From NCBI GenBank assembly GCA_038211615.1, contig JBBQVL010000009.1, positions 1-64,000 of the forward strand: a stretch of DNA of 64,000 nt, in the 5' to 3' direction. The DNA comes from DASWJZ01 sp038211615. Lineage in GTDB: Bacteria; Pseudomonadota; Alphaproteobacteria; Rhizobiales; Afifellaceae. A model generated the notes under the pieces. It ran no database searches, was not told the DNA's origin, and saw nothing but the letters and a program-made list of their open reading frames with translations. Position 1 is the first letter of the stretch, and the number at the start of each line of letters is the position of its first letter. The translations under genes and the position numbers were made by a program. Below are positions 1 to 8,853 of the stretch, in pieces.

Positions 1-1
1 C

Positions 2-916
2 CGCCCTGGTCTTCACGCCGAGGTCGGTCACCTCGCGCTTCTCCGCCGCCGCCATGTCGGCGAATGCCGTGCCGGCGTCGATCGTCTTGAAGGCCGCCTC
101 GGCCGCCGCCGCGTTGTCGAAGCGGATCTGCTCGATGCGACGGCGCTCCGGTTGCGTGAAGCCATCCTTGCGCCGATCGTATTCGGCGGAGACATCCGCG
201 TCCGTCACCGAACTCGGATCGGCGATCTTCGCCGGGTCGAGCGTGAGCAGCGCGAGCTTGCGGTATTCGGGGGCGCGGAATTTTTCCTTGTTGGCGTCGA
301 AATAGGTCTGCAGCTCGCCATCGCCCGGCGCGCCGACCGGCGTGATCGCGTCCTGGTCGATGACCAGAAAGGAGACCGTCCGCTCCTCGTTCTGCAGGCG
401 GTAGAGCGCCGCCACCAGCGGCTGGGGGACCTCGAGGCCGGCGCCCAGCGTGTTGGAGATCTGCGCGCGCACCAGATCGCGCTTCACGTCATGGATGAAG
501 TCGTTGCGGTTGATGCCGGCATCGTTGAGCAGCGCTGTGAAGCGCTGCCGATCGAAGGTCCCGTCGGTATTCAGGAACGCCGGGTTCTTGGCGACTTCGC
601 TCGCCACGCGGTCGTCGGAGACGCCGAGCCCGTAATCGTTCGCCGCGTCGTCGAGGGCGGCGTTCATCATGACGGCCGAGAGGACCTGGTTGGGGTCGAT
701 CTTCTGCCCGGCCCGCTGCGAATTGCGTTCCGCCTGCTGGTAGACGCGCGAGAATTCCTGGACGCTTACCGAGGTATCGCCGACGCGCGCCAGCTGATCG
801 GCATGATATCCCTGCAGCGATCCGCTGATGCCCCAGATGCCGAAGCTGAGGACGAGCACCGCCATCAGAAGCTTCGAGACCCAGCCCTGGGCACCTTGAC
901 GCAGTTGATCGAGCAT
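2..916 (-). CDS. ppiD: Peptidyl-prolyl cis-trans isomerase, SurA/PpiD type (3' end beyond window)
   Basis: The reading frame starts at the ATG at 914-916 and runs off the left edge, so about 305 N-terminal residues are visible. The product begins MLDQLRQGAQGWVSKLLMAV, a short cytoplasmic tail followed by one membrane anchor. An acidic and amidic helical stretch resembling the SurA N-terminal chaperone domain follows (EFSRVYQQAERNSQ, LLNDAGINRNDF). This matches PpiD, an inner-membrane periplasmic foldase that assists newly exported proteins. The parvulin catalytic domain would lie beyond the edge and cannot be checked. It is divergent from tpiA with a 130-bp gap, a common arrangement in Hyphomicrobiales (family knowledge). 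Confidence 0.85.
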   Translation of the reverse strand, partial: MLDQLRQGAQGWVSKLLMAVLVLSFGIWGISGSLQGYHADQLARVGDTSVSVQEFSRVYQQAERNSQRAGQKIDPNQVLSAVMMNAALDDAANDYGLGVSDDRVASEVAKNPAFLNTDGTFDRQRFTALLNDAGINRNDFIHDVKRDLVRAQISNTLGAGLEVPQPLVAALYRLQNEERTVSFLVIDQDAITPVGAPGDGELQTYFDANKEKFRAPEYRKLALLTLDPAKIADPSSVTDADVSAEYDRRKDGFTQPERRRIEQIRFDNAAAAEAAFKTIDAGTAFADMAAAEKREVTDLGVKTRA

Positions 917-1046
917 GAAAAAGCCTCGCCCACAAGAAAAGGCCGGGTCACGTGCTGCCCCGGCGGAGCGAACATAAGACCCTCGTCACGCGCTCACAAG
1001 CGCATCGAACATGCCCGCTCCGGATGGAGCGGCGGAGCTTATCGGC

Positions 1047-1793
1047 ATGGCCCACCTGATTGCAGGGAACTGGAAGATGAACGGCCTTGCCGCGAGCCTC
1101 GATGAGGCGGTGCTGATCGCCGAGGGCGCGGAGGCGTTGAAGGGGCGGGTGGACGCCATGCTCTGCCCGCCGGCGAGCCTGATCGCGCAGATGCGCTGGC
1201 GGACGGGAAAGACGGCACTGCAGATCGGCGGGCAGGATTGCCACGCCAGGGCCTCCGGCGCGCATACCGGGGATATTTCGGCTGAAATGCTGAAGGATGC
1301 CGGCGCCACGGCTGTCATCGTCGGGCATTCGGAGCGGCGCACCGACCATGGCGAGACGGACGAGACGGTCCGCCACAAGGCCGAGGGTGCCCGCCGCGCC
1401 GGCCTGACGGCGATCGTGTGCATCGGCGAGACGGAAAAGCAGCGGGATTCCGACCAGACCCTCGACGTTGTCGGGCAGCAGCTTGCGGGTTCGGTTCCGA
1501 ACGGAGAGCCGACCGACATCGTGATCGCCTACGAGCCGGTCTGGGCAATCGGCACCGGGCGCACTCCCGGCCCGGCTGACATTGCCGAGGTGCATGCCCA
1601 TATCCGCAACGGACTGGACGCGCGGTTCGGGGTCGCAGGCCGGGCGGTGCGCATCCTTTACGGAGGCTCGATGAAGCCGGAGAATGCCGCCGCGATCCTG
1701 GCGATCCCGGACGTGAACGGAGGGCTAGTCGGCGGCGCGAGCCTGAAATCCGCCGATTTCCTCGCCATCCTGCGGGCGGCGGCCGGCGGCTGA
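1047..1793 (+). CDS. tpiA: Triosephosphate isomerase
   Basis: Interconverts dihydroxyacetone phosphate and glyceraldehyde 3-phosphate in glycolysis and gluconeogenesis; cytosolic. The 248-residue product is family length. Active-site residues are in place: Lys10 in NWKMN, His94 in VGHSERR and Glu163 in AYEPVWAIGTG, with the phosphate-binding GGSMKPEN loop near the C terminus. I chose the ATG at 1047 because the family begins a few residues before AGNWKMN; an in-frame ATG at 1011 would add twelve residues of non-family sequence. secG follows on the same strand after 80 bp. Confidence 0.96.
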   Translation: MAHLIAGNWKMNGLAASLDEAVLIAEGAEALKGRVDAMLCPPASLIAQMRWRTGKTALQIGGQDCHARASGAHTGDISAEMLKDAGATAVIVGHSERRTDHGETDETVRHKAEGARRAGLTAIVCIGETEKQRDSDQTLDVVGQQLAGSVPNGEPTDIVIAYEPVWAIGTGRTPGPADIAEVHAHIRNGLDARFGVAGRAVRILYGGSMKPENAAAILAIPDVNGGLVGGASLKSADFLAILRAAAGG

Positions 1794-1873
1794 AGCTTCG
1801 CGGCTGAGGCTTCGCTGAGGCTTCAAAGCATCGCCCGCGTCGTGTAGAAGGCGCGGGCTCAGGAAAGAAATCC

Positions 1874-2470
1874 ATGACTACTGTCGTTATCGTGATCCAC
1901 CTGATGGTGGTTCTGGCCATGATTGGCTTGGTGCTGCTGCAACGCTCGGAGGGCGGCGCGCTCGGCATGGGCGGCGGGCAGGGTGCGTTCATGACCGGCC
2001 GGAGCGCTGGCAACGTGCTGACCCGCTCCACCGCCATCCTGGCGATTGCCTTCTTCGCCACCTCGCTTGGCCTGGCGCTGATCGCGAAATTCGAGTCCCA
2101 CCCCGCCGACCTCCTGGAGCGGCTGCCCGGCGCGTCCACCCCGGCGGCCACGCAAACGCCACAGCCGGCCGCCCCGATGGCGCCGCCGACAAGCGCCGAT
2201 CAGCTCCTGAAGGAACTCGGCGGCCCGCAGACCCCGCCGGCGCCCGCCGGCACGGCTCCGGCGACGAACGGAGCGGCCACGCCCGAGGCGCCCGCGCCAG
2301 CGGCAACCACGACGCCCGCGCCAGCCGCGCCGACGGCGCCCGCTGCGGAGGCCCCAGCCGCTCCGGCCCCGGCCAGTCCCGCCCCGGCCAGTCCCGCGCC
2401 GGCCAGTTCCGACCCGGCAAGTCCGGCGGCGCCTGCTCCCGCTGCTCCGGCGAGCGGCACCGGGCAGTAG
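1874..2470 (+). CDS. secG: Protein-export membrane protein SecG with long Ala/Pro tail
   Basis: SecG is the small accessory subunit of the SecYEG translocon. The first ~75 residues are a typical SecG: a membrane helix starting VVIVIHLMVVLAMIGLVLLQ, the glycine-rich GGALGMGGGQGAFM loop, and a second helix (ILAIAFFATSLGLALI). The remaining ~120 residues are almost only Ala, Pro, Ser and Thr, ending in PASPAPASPAPASS-type repeats encoded by about 15-bp imperfect tandem units near 2360-2420. Alphaproteobacterial SecG proteins often carry such tails, but this one makes the protein 198 residues against roughly 75-110 for a minimal SecG. The tail's role is unknown. Confidence 0.92.
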   Translation: MTTVVIVIHLMVVLAMIGLVLLQRSEGGALGMGGGQGAFMTGRSAGNVLTRSTAILAIAFFATSLGLALIAKFESHPADLLERLPGASTPAATQTPQPAAPMAPPTSADQLLKELGGPQTPPAPAGTAPATNGAATPEAPAPAATTTPAPAAPTAPAAEAPAAPAPASPAPASPAPASSDPASPAAPAPAAPASGTGQ

Positions 2471-2483
2471 CAGGCCTCGCACC

Positions 2484-2520
2484 CCGTTCCGCGACGCACC
2501 ACGGTCACGCCGCGGAACGG
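2484..2520 (+). terminator. Hairpin after secG, possible terminator
   Basis: A perfect 10-bp inverted repeat, CCGTTCCGCG at 2484-2493 and CGCGGAACGG at 2511-2520, encloses a 17-nt loop 13 bp after the secG stop codon. It is followed by TTTCCCGTGTT, so the T-tract is weak. It could end secG transcription. The right arm is repeated downstream in the tandem array at 2511-2580. Confidence 0.45.
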
Positions 2521-2580
2521 TTTCCCGTGTTCTGCGGACGCGCGGAACGGTTCATCGTGTTCAGCGAAGGCGCGGAACAG
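2511..2580. repeat. 30-bp tandem repeat, about 2.3 copies
   Basis: Units begin with CGCGGAACGG at 2511 and 2541, and a third begins with the variant CGCGGAACAG at 2571. The spacing is exactly 30 bp. Each full unit contains CGTGTTC about 15 bp after its start. The array fills most of the secG to efflux-adaptor intergenic region, where it could bind a regulator or simply be an expanded hairpin arm. Confidence 0.6.
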
Positions 2581-2715
2581 CGCTACCTCAACGAAATTTA
2601 ATGTGCTGGACGGCTTTCCGCCGCACCGCAGCGCAACAAGATTGGGTTGGGGGCTGCCCTGATCCCATTAGCGGCCCGGCCGGTTGTCTGACTGCACCTG
2701 ACCCGGAGTTGCGCC

Positions 2716-3939
2716 GTGAGCCGTACGCGCCTCGTCTTCCTGCTGGTCTTTCTGGTGCTCGCCGGTTCGCTGGTGGCGGCGCGAATCTACTCCGCTTCGA
2801 GCGGTTCCAGCGCGAAGGCCGCGACGGAGAATGCGGCGACAGCCGGACGCGGCGGTAATGCTGGGGGCGGCCGAGGCTCGGGCGCCATCGCCGTCGTCAC
2901 GGCGGTCGCCACGAGCCGTGACGTTCCGGTCACCGAGAGCTCCGTCGGCTGGGCCGAGCCGATCGCCTCCGTCGCGGTTCGGCCGCGCATCGATGGCGTG
3001 ATCCTCACCCAGGCGGTCACCGAGGGCCAGACCGTGAAGGTCGGCGATCTTCTCTTCCAGCTCGACGACAAGGCGCTTCAGGCGATGCTCGCGAAGGATC
3101 GCGCGACGCTCGCCAAGGACCAGGCGAGCGCCGAGCAGCTCCAGTCGGACCTCGCGCGGCTGAAGACGCTGCACGGCCATGACGACGCGACCCAGCAGCA
3201 GGTGGAGCAGCAGCAGGCGACGCTCGACGAGGCGACGGCGTCGGTCGCCGGCGATCAGGCGCAGCTCCAGGCCGATCAGGTCGAGCTCGGCTACACGTCG
3301 ATCGTCGCGCCAATCGGGGGCCGCATCGGCGTCGTGAATTTCAACCAGGGCGCACTTGTCCACCAGACCGACCAGACGCCGCTTCTCACCATCACGCAGA
3401 TGGCGCCGCTTCGCGTCTCCTTCAGCGCGCCGGAGCGCGAGCTCGACGCCTTCCGACAGGCGATGGCCGGAGCGAACCCGGCGCCCGTCAATGCGCTCGA
3501 TCCGCAGTCGGGCGACCGCCTGTCCTCGGGCAGCCTGAGCTTCATCGATTCCAGCGTCGATACGAGTTCGGGGACAGTGACCGTGAAGGCGGATTTCGCC
3601 AACGCCGACGGTGCACTCTGGCCCGGCCAATATGTGCGCGTCGAGGCTGAGCTCGGCGTGCACCATGCCGCGACCGTCGTGCCGATGGCGGCGGTGCAGC
3701 TGAACGAGAAGGGCTCCTACGTCTTCCTGGTCAAGGCGGATGGAACGGTGGCGGCGCAGACCGTCACAGTCGGGGAGGAGTCGGGCGACACCGCCATCAT
3801 CAGCGCCGGAGTGAACCCGAACGACCATGTCGTCGTGGAGGGGCAGCTTCGGCTGCATGACGGGTCGAAGATCGAGGAGACGGTGCAGACCGCCAGCAAC
3901 GCAGCGCCCGCCGGGAGCACGCAGGGCATCCCGCAATGA
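2716..3939 (+). CDS. RND efflux pump periplasmic adaptor (MdtA/AcrA type)
   Basis: Membrane-fusion protein linking an inner-membrane RND pump to an outer-membrane channel. The 407-residue product starts with an N-terminal hydrophobic anchor or signal (LVFLLVFLVLAGSLVAARIY), then a low-complexity Gly/Ser/Ala linker. The lipoyl half-motif VRPRIDGVILTQAVTEGQTV, a Gln/Ala-rich hairpin coiled coil (residues ~115-180), the second lipoyl half (IVAPIGGRIGVVNFNQGALV) and beta-barrel domains follow. The start is GTG 2716, preceded by CCGGAG. Its stop overlaps the pump gene start (ATGA), so the two are translationally coupled. No outer-membrane channel gene is adjacent. Confidence 0.92.
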   Translation: MSRTRLVFLLVFLVLAGSLVAARIYSASSGSSAKAATENAATAGRGGNAGGGRGSGAIAVVTAVATSRDVPVTESSVGWAEPIASVAVRPRIDGVILTQAVTEGQTVKVGDLLFQLDDKALQAMLAKDRATLAKDQASAEQLQSDLARLKTLHGHDDATQQQVEQQQATLDEATASVAGDQAQLQADQVELGYTSIVAPIGGRIGVVNFNQGALVHQTDQTPLLTITQMAPLRVSFSAPERELDAFRQAMAGANPAPVNALDPQSGDRLSSGSLSFIDSSVDTSSGTVTVKADFANADGALWPGQYVRVEAELGVHHAATVVPMAAVQLNEKGSYVFLVKADGTVAAQTVTVGEESGDTAIISAGVNPNDHVVVEGQLRLHDGSKIEETVQTASNAAPAGSTQGIPQ

Positions 3940-6900
3940 ACATCTCCGCCCCCTTCATTCGCCGGCCCGTCGCGACGATTCTTTTGGCGATCGCACTGGT
4001 CGGCGGGGGCCTCTTCGCCTACCGGCTGCTGCCGGTGGCGGCGCTGCCAAGCGTCGATTTCCCCGTCGTCACGGTTTCAGCGCAGCTGCCCGGCGCCTCG
4101 CCCGACACGATGGCCGATTCGGTCGCGACGCCGCTCATCAAGCAGTTCAACACGATCCCCTCGATCCAGACGATCAGCGCCAAGAGCGTGCAGGGTTCGA
4201 CCTCCATCGTCGTCCAGTTCGACCTCGATCGCGACATCGACCAGGCGGCGGCCGACGTGCAGGCGGCCATCGCCCGGACGCTTCGCCAGCTTCCGCCGCA
4301 GATGACCGCCCCGCCGAGCTACCGGAAGGTCAACCCCGCGGACGCGCCGATCGTGCTGCTCGCCCTGCAAAGCCAGTCGATGGAGCTTTCGCAGCTCGAC
4401 GACTTCGCCGAGCAGGTGATCTCGCCGGCGCTTTCGACCCTCAACGGCGTCGGCGAGGTGCAGGTCTTCGGCGAGAAGAAATTCGCCGTGCGGGCGGAGG
4501 TGAACCCGACAACGCTCGCCGCGCTCGGCCTTGGCATCGACCAGGTGACCACGGCCGTATCCGGCGCGAATTCGATCGCGCCCGCCGGCACCGTCATCGG
4601 CACCGACCAGAACCTTGCGATCGAGACCAATTCGCAGCTCGCCAACGCCGATGCCTTCCGGCAGATCGTCATCGCCTCGCCAAACGGCAAGCCGGTGTTC
4701 CTCAGCGACGTGGCGCGGGTGATCGATTCCGTCGACAATACCCGCACCGAGAGCCGCTACGACGGCCAGCCGGCGCTGGTGCTCGCGGTCTTCCGCCAGC
4801 CCGACGCCAACACCGTCGCCGTGGTCGATCAGGTGCGGACCATGCTGCCGAAGTTCACCGCCGACCTGGGCGCGTCGGGCAGCATCAGCATCCTCAACGA
4901 CCGCTCCGCCTCCATCGTGAAGGCGGTGCGCGACGTCGACCTGACGCTGCTGCTGACCGTCGGGCTGGTGGCGCTGGTGATCTTCCTGTTCCTGCGGCGC
5001 GTCTCGGCGACGATCATCCCGACGCTCGCCGTCCCGATATCGCTCATCGCCACGTTCGGCGCGATGTATGCGCTCGGCTATTCCATCGACAACATCTCGC
5101 TGCTCGGCCTCACACTCGCCGTCGGCCTCGTCGTCGACGATGCCATCGTGATGCTGGAAAACATTGTCCGCCACATCGAAGAGGGGATGAAGCCGTTCGA
5201 CGCGGCGCTCGTCGGAAGCCGGGAAGTCGGCTTCACGATCGTGTCCATCACCGTCTCGCTTGTCGCGGTCTTCCTGCCGATCCTGCTCATGGGCGGCATC
5301 GTCGGTCGTATCTTCAATGAATTCGCGGTGGTGGTGACCATCGCCATCATAGCGTCGGCGGTGGTCTCGCTGACCTTCACGCCAATGCTCTGCGCCCGAT
5401 TGCCGGCCCGCAAGGCCGCCGAAGGCCGTTCCGCCAAGCGGTCGACGGAGGATTCCTTCGGATGGGCGACGCGCGTCTATCGCGCCGGGCTCGACTTCTG
5501 TCTTCGCGCCAGGCCCCTGATCCTCGTCGTCTTCCTCGGCACGGTCGTCGCGACCGGCTGGCTTTTCGCGACTTCGCCGAAGGGCTTCCTGCCGCAGGAG
5601 GATATCGGGCAGCTCTCCGTGCAGACGCAGGCGCGGCAGGATATTTCGTTCGCCGACATGCAGGCGCTGCAGGCGAAGGTCGTCGCGGCGATCCTCGCCA
5701 AGCCCTACGTCGCGCATTCCGGATCTGTCGTCGGCGGCGGGTTCGGCTCCTCGACATCGAACGTCGGCAGCCTGTTCGTCGAGCTGAAGGCGAAGCGGCC
5801 CGCACTCGAAACGATCCTTGCCGATCTGCGCCGCTCGCTGGCGCGCATTCCGGGCATTTCGAGCTTCGTCCAGCCGGTGCAGAATCTCCGCGTCGGCGGC
5901 ATGTCCTCGGCGAGCCAGTATCAGTTCGTGGTGCAGGGGATCGACCGGGCGGAGCTCCTGACCTGGGCGGAGAAGATCGAAACCGCGATGGCGGGCGACA
6001 GCCATTTCGTCGACGTCACCACCGACGTGCAGGATAACGCGCCGCAGGCGCATCTCATCGTCGACACCGCCAAGGCGCAGCTTCTCGGCATATCGAGCGA
6101 CCAGCTGCGCAATTATCTCTACGAGGGCTTCGGGACCAACCAGGCCTCGACCATCTACAAGACCGGCGACAATTACGAGGTGATCGTCGAATTCGATCCG
6201 AACATCCCGTGGACCGCCGACAAGCTCGACAGCCTGAAGATCCATACGACCACCGGCAAGATGATCCCGGTGTCGGCCTTCGCGCACGTCGAGCGGCAGG
6301 CTGGCCTGCTTTCGGTCAACCAGGTGGGACAGCTCCCGGCGGTGACGATCTCGTTCAACCTGCCGGCCGGCGCCTCGCTCGGCGACGCGACCGGGCGGAT
6401 CGACGCGATCAAGCAGCAGCTCAGTCTGCCGCCGACCATCAGCACAAGCTTTGCGGGTACCGCGCAGGTATTCGAGGACGCCGCCGCCAACCAGGGCGTG
6501 CTGCTCCTCGCCGCCATCGTCACGATCTACGTCGTGCTCGGCATCCTTTACGAGAGCTTCATCCACCCGCTGACGATCCTGACCGGCCTGCCGGCCGCCG
6601 CTGCGGGCGCGCTGCTGACGCTGCGCCTCTTCGGTTTCGATGTCAGCGTGATCGCCATCATCGGCATTCTCATGCTGATCGGCATCGTCAAGAAGAACGC
6701 CATCATGATGATCGACTTCGCGCTCGCGCGGCAGCGGGCCGGCGCGAGCCCGCACGATGCGATCCGCGAGGCCTGCCTGATCCGCTTCCGGCCGATCATG
6801 ATGACGACGCTCGCGGCGATCATGGGGGCGCTGCCGATCGCGCTCGGGATCGGGGCGGGCTCGGAGCTGCGCCAGCCGCTTGGCGTCGCGGTCGTCGGCG

Positions 6901-7055
6901 GCCTCGTCGTGTCGCAGGCCCTGACGCTGTTCATCACGCCGGTGATCTACCTTACCATGGAGGATCTGTCGGCCGGCTCGCGACGGCTCTACGCCCGGCT
7001 GCGCCATCTTCGTAACAAGGGCCCCGACGCGATCGGCGCGGAGCCGGCCGAATAG
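3936..7055 (+). CDS. RND multidrug efflux permease (MdtB/MdtC/AcrB family)
   Basis: Proton-driven inner-membrane drug exporter, 1039 residues with the usual twelve-helix plan and two large periplasmic loops. Signature parts seen are the amino end MNISAPFIRRPVATILL, the TM4 proton-relay VGLVVDDAIVMLENI with paired aspartates, and the C-terminal half segment GILMLIGIVKKNAIMMIDFA. The NPADAPI motif in the first loop fits the MdtB/MdtC branch better than AcrB. The Asp pair marks the HAE1 (organic solute) group rather than heavy-metal pumps. It forms a two-gene operon with the adaptor, and the outer-membrane partner must be encoded elsewhere. The substrate is unknown. Confidence 0.94.
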   Translation: MNISAPFIRRPVATILLAIALVGGGLFAYRLLPVAALPSVDFPVVTVSAQLPGASPDTMADSVATPLIKQFNTIPSIQTISAKSVQGSTSIVVQFDLDRDIDQAAADVQAAIARTLRQLPPQMTAPPSYRKVNPADAPIVLLALQSQSMELSQLDDFAEQVISPALSTLNGVGEVQVFGEKKFAVRAEVNPTTLAALGLGIDQVTTAVSGANSIAPAGTVIGTDQNLAIETNSQLANADAFRQIVIASPNGKPVFLSDVARVIDSVDNTRTESRYDGQPALVLAVFRQPDANTVAVVDQVRTMLPKFTADLGASGSISILNDRSASIVKAVRDVDLTLLLTVGLVALVIFLFLRRVSATIIPTLAVPISLIATFGAMYALGYSIDNISLLGLTLAVGLVVDDAIVMLENIVRHIEEGMKPFDAALVGSREVGFTIVSITVSLVAVFLPILLMGGIVGRIFNEFAVVVTIAIIASAVVSLTFTPMLCARLPARKAAEGRSAKRSTEDSFGWATRVYRAGLDFCLRARPLILVVFLGTVVATGWLFATSPKGFLPQEDIGQLSVQTQARQDISFADMQALQAKVVAAILAKPYVAHSGSVVGGGFGSSTSNVGSLFVELKAKRPALETILADLRRSLARIPGISSFVQPVQNLRVGGMSSASQYQFVVQGIDRAELLTWAEKIETAMAGDSHFVDVTTDVQDNAPQAHLIVDTAKAQLLGISSDQLRNYLYEGFGTNQASTIYKTGDNYEVIVEFDPNIPWTADKLDSLKIHTTTGKMIPVSAFAHVERQAGLLSVNQVGQLPAVTISFNLPAGASLGDATGRIDAIKQQLSLPPTISTSFAGTAQVFEDAAANQGVLLLAAIVTIYVVLGILYESFIHPLTILTGLPAAAAGALLTLRLFGFDVSVIAIIGILMLIGIVKKNAIMMIDFALARQRAGASPHDAIREACLIRFRPIMMTTLAAIMGALPIALGIGAGSELRQPLGVAVVGGLVVSQALTLFITPVIYLTMEDLSAGSRRLYARLRHLRNKGPDAIGAEPAE

Positions 7056-7074
7056 GCGCGTCTGCCTGGCGATG

Positions 7075-7091
7075 GCTCAATTTTATTGAGC
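7075..7091 (+). terminator. Small hairpin between efflux operon and pyrG
   Basis: GCTCAA at 7075-7080 pairs with TTGAGC at 7086-7091 around a TTTTA loop, 20 bp after the permease stop codon. No T-run follows, so it is only a weak terminator candidate. Confidence 0.3.
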
Positions 7092-7187
7092 TAAGCCAAC
7101 AGGTTAAAGCCGGCCGGCGTTCTCTTTCCAACGCATCGGCATTTTTGACTCGTCGAATCGATTTCGGGTCGCTATGCCTCGAATCCC

Positions 7188-8816
7188 ATGGCGCGGTACA
7201 TCTTCATCACCGGCGGCGTGGTCTCCTCTCTCGGCAAGGGTCTCGCGTCGGCGGCCTTGGGTGCGCTCCTGCAGGCGCGCGGCTTCAAGGTGCGGCTCAG
7301 GAAGCTCGACCCCTATCTGAACGTCGATCCGGGGACCATGAGCCCGTATCAGCACGGCGAGGTCTTCGTCACCGACGACGGAGCCGAGACCGATCTCGAC
7401 CTCGGTCACTACGAACGGTTCACCGGGCGCTCGGCGAACCGCATGGACAACGTGACGACCGGCAAGATCTACCAGGAGATCATCGCCAAGGAGCGGCGCG
7501 GCGACTATCTCGGCGGGACGGTGCAGGTGATCCCGCACGTCACCGACGCCATCAAGAATTTCATCCGCGACGGCAACGACGATTTCGACTTCGTGCTCTG
7601 CGAGATCGGCGGAACGGTCGGCGACATCGAGGGGCTGCCGTTCTTCGAGGCGATCCGCCAGTTCGGCAACGAGGTGCCGCGCGGCCACGCGATCTATATC
7701 CACCTGACTCTGATGCCCTACATCGCCACGGCGGGCGAATTGAAGACCAAGCCGACGCAGCATTCGGTCAAGGAGCTCCGCTCGATCGGCATCCAGCCCG
7801 ACATCCTGCTGGTGCGCTCCGACCGCGAAATTCCCGACAGCGACCGCCGCAAGCTCGCGCTCTTCTGCAACGTGCGCGAAGAGGCGGTGATCCCGGCGCT
7901 CGACGTGGAGACGATCTACGACGTGCCGGTCGCCTACCACGACGCCGGGCTCGACGCGCAGGTGCTCGCCGCCTTCGGCGAGGAGCACGCGCAGCCCCCC
8001 GAGCTCGACCGCTGGCGCGAGATCGGCCGCATCCTGCGTCACCCGGAAGGCGAGGTGACGATCGCCATCGTCGGCAAATATACCGGGCTGCGCGATGCCT
8101 ATAAGTCGCTGACCGAGGCGCTGCAGCACGGCGGCATCGCCAACAAGGTCAAGGTCAACCTCGACTGGATCGAGAGCGAGATTTTTGAGAAGGAAGACCC
8201 GGCGCCCTATCTCGAGGGCGTCAACGGCATCCTCGTGCCGGGCGGCTTCGGCGAGCGTGGCACCGAGGGCAAGATCAACGCCGTCACCTTCGCGCGCCTC
8301 CGCAGTGTGCCGTTCTTCGGCATCTGCTTCGGCATGCAGATGGCCGTAATCGAGGCGGCACGGCATCTCGGCGGCATCAACAGCGCAAGCTCCTCGGAGT
8401 TCGGCGAGACGGCGGAGCCGGTGGTCGGCCTCCTCACCGAATGGCTGAAGGGCAACGCGTTGGAAAGGCGTCTGGCGCAGGGCGACATGGGCGGCACCAT
8501 GCGGCTCGGCGCCTATCCGGCGATCCTGAAGAAGGAAACGCATATCGCCGCGATCTACGGCGACACCGAGATCAGCGAGCGCCACCGGCACCGCTACGAG
8601 GTGAACATCGACTACATGCAACGGCTGGAGGCGGCCGGGCTCTGCTTCTCCGGCATGTCGCCGGACAACCTCCTGCCGGAGACGATCGAGTTTCCCGGCC
8701 ATCCGTGGTTCATCGGGGTGCAGTATCACCCCGAGCTGAAATCACGCCCCTTCGAGCCGCACCCGCTCTTCGCGAGCTTCATTGCGGCTGCGGTCGAGCA
8801 GAGCCGGCTGGTGTAG
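7188..8816 (+). CDS. pyrG: CTP synthase
   Basis: Makes CTP from UTP, ATP and glutamine; the last step of pyrimidine nucleotide synthesis. The 542-residue length is typical. The N-terminal amidoligase domain begins MARYIFITGGVVSSLGKGLA and continues with NVDPGTMSPYQHGEVFVTDDG and CEIGGTVGDIEG. The C-terminal class I glutamine amidotransferase domain has the nucleophile cysteine in FFGICFGMQ and the HPE of GVQYHPELKSRP. The ATG at 7188 is the family start. It lies between secG and kdsA as in many Hyphomicrobiales, but with the efflux operon inserted before it. Confidence 0.97.
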   Translation: MARYIFITGGVVSSLGKGLASAALGALLQARGFKVRLRKLDPYLNVDPGTMSPYQHGEVFVTDDGAETDLDLGHYERFTGRSANRMDNVTTGKIYQEIIAKERRGDYLGGTVQVIPHVTDAIKNFIRDGNDDFDFVLCEIGGTVGDIEGLPFFEAIRQFGNEVPRGHAIYIHLTLMPYIATAGELKTKPTQHSVKELRSIGIQPDILLVRSDREIPDSDRRKLALFCNVREEAVIPALDVETIYDVPVAYHDAGLDAQVLAAFGEEHAQPPELDRWREIGRILRHPEGEVTIAIVGKYTGLRDAYKSLTEALQHGGIANKVKVNLDWIESEIFEKEDPAPYLEGVNGILVPGGFGERGTEGKINAVTFARLRSVPFFGICFGMQMAVIEAARHLGGINSASSSEFGETAEPVVGLLTEWLKGNALERRLAQGDMGGTMRLGAYPAILKKETHIAAIYGDTEISERHRHRYEVNIDYMQRLEAAGLCFSGMSPDNLLPETIEFPGHPWFIGVQYHPELKSRPFEPHPLFASFIAAAVEQSRLV

Positions 8817-8853
8817 CGGGCGACTGCTGACGACGCGGGCGACAGCCCTCGGG

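Noticed and set aside
2511..2580. Possible CRISPR array
   Set aside because: Only 2.3 units of 30 bp without spacer/repeat structure and no cas genes.
4077..7007. 976-residue minus-strand open frame opposite the RND permease
   Set aside because: Its composition is Arg/His/Asp-rich as expected for the antisense of GC-rich coding DNA, with no domain, while the plus frame is an intact RND pump.
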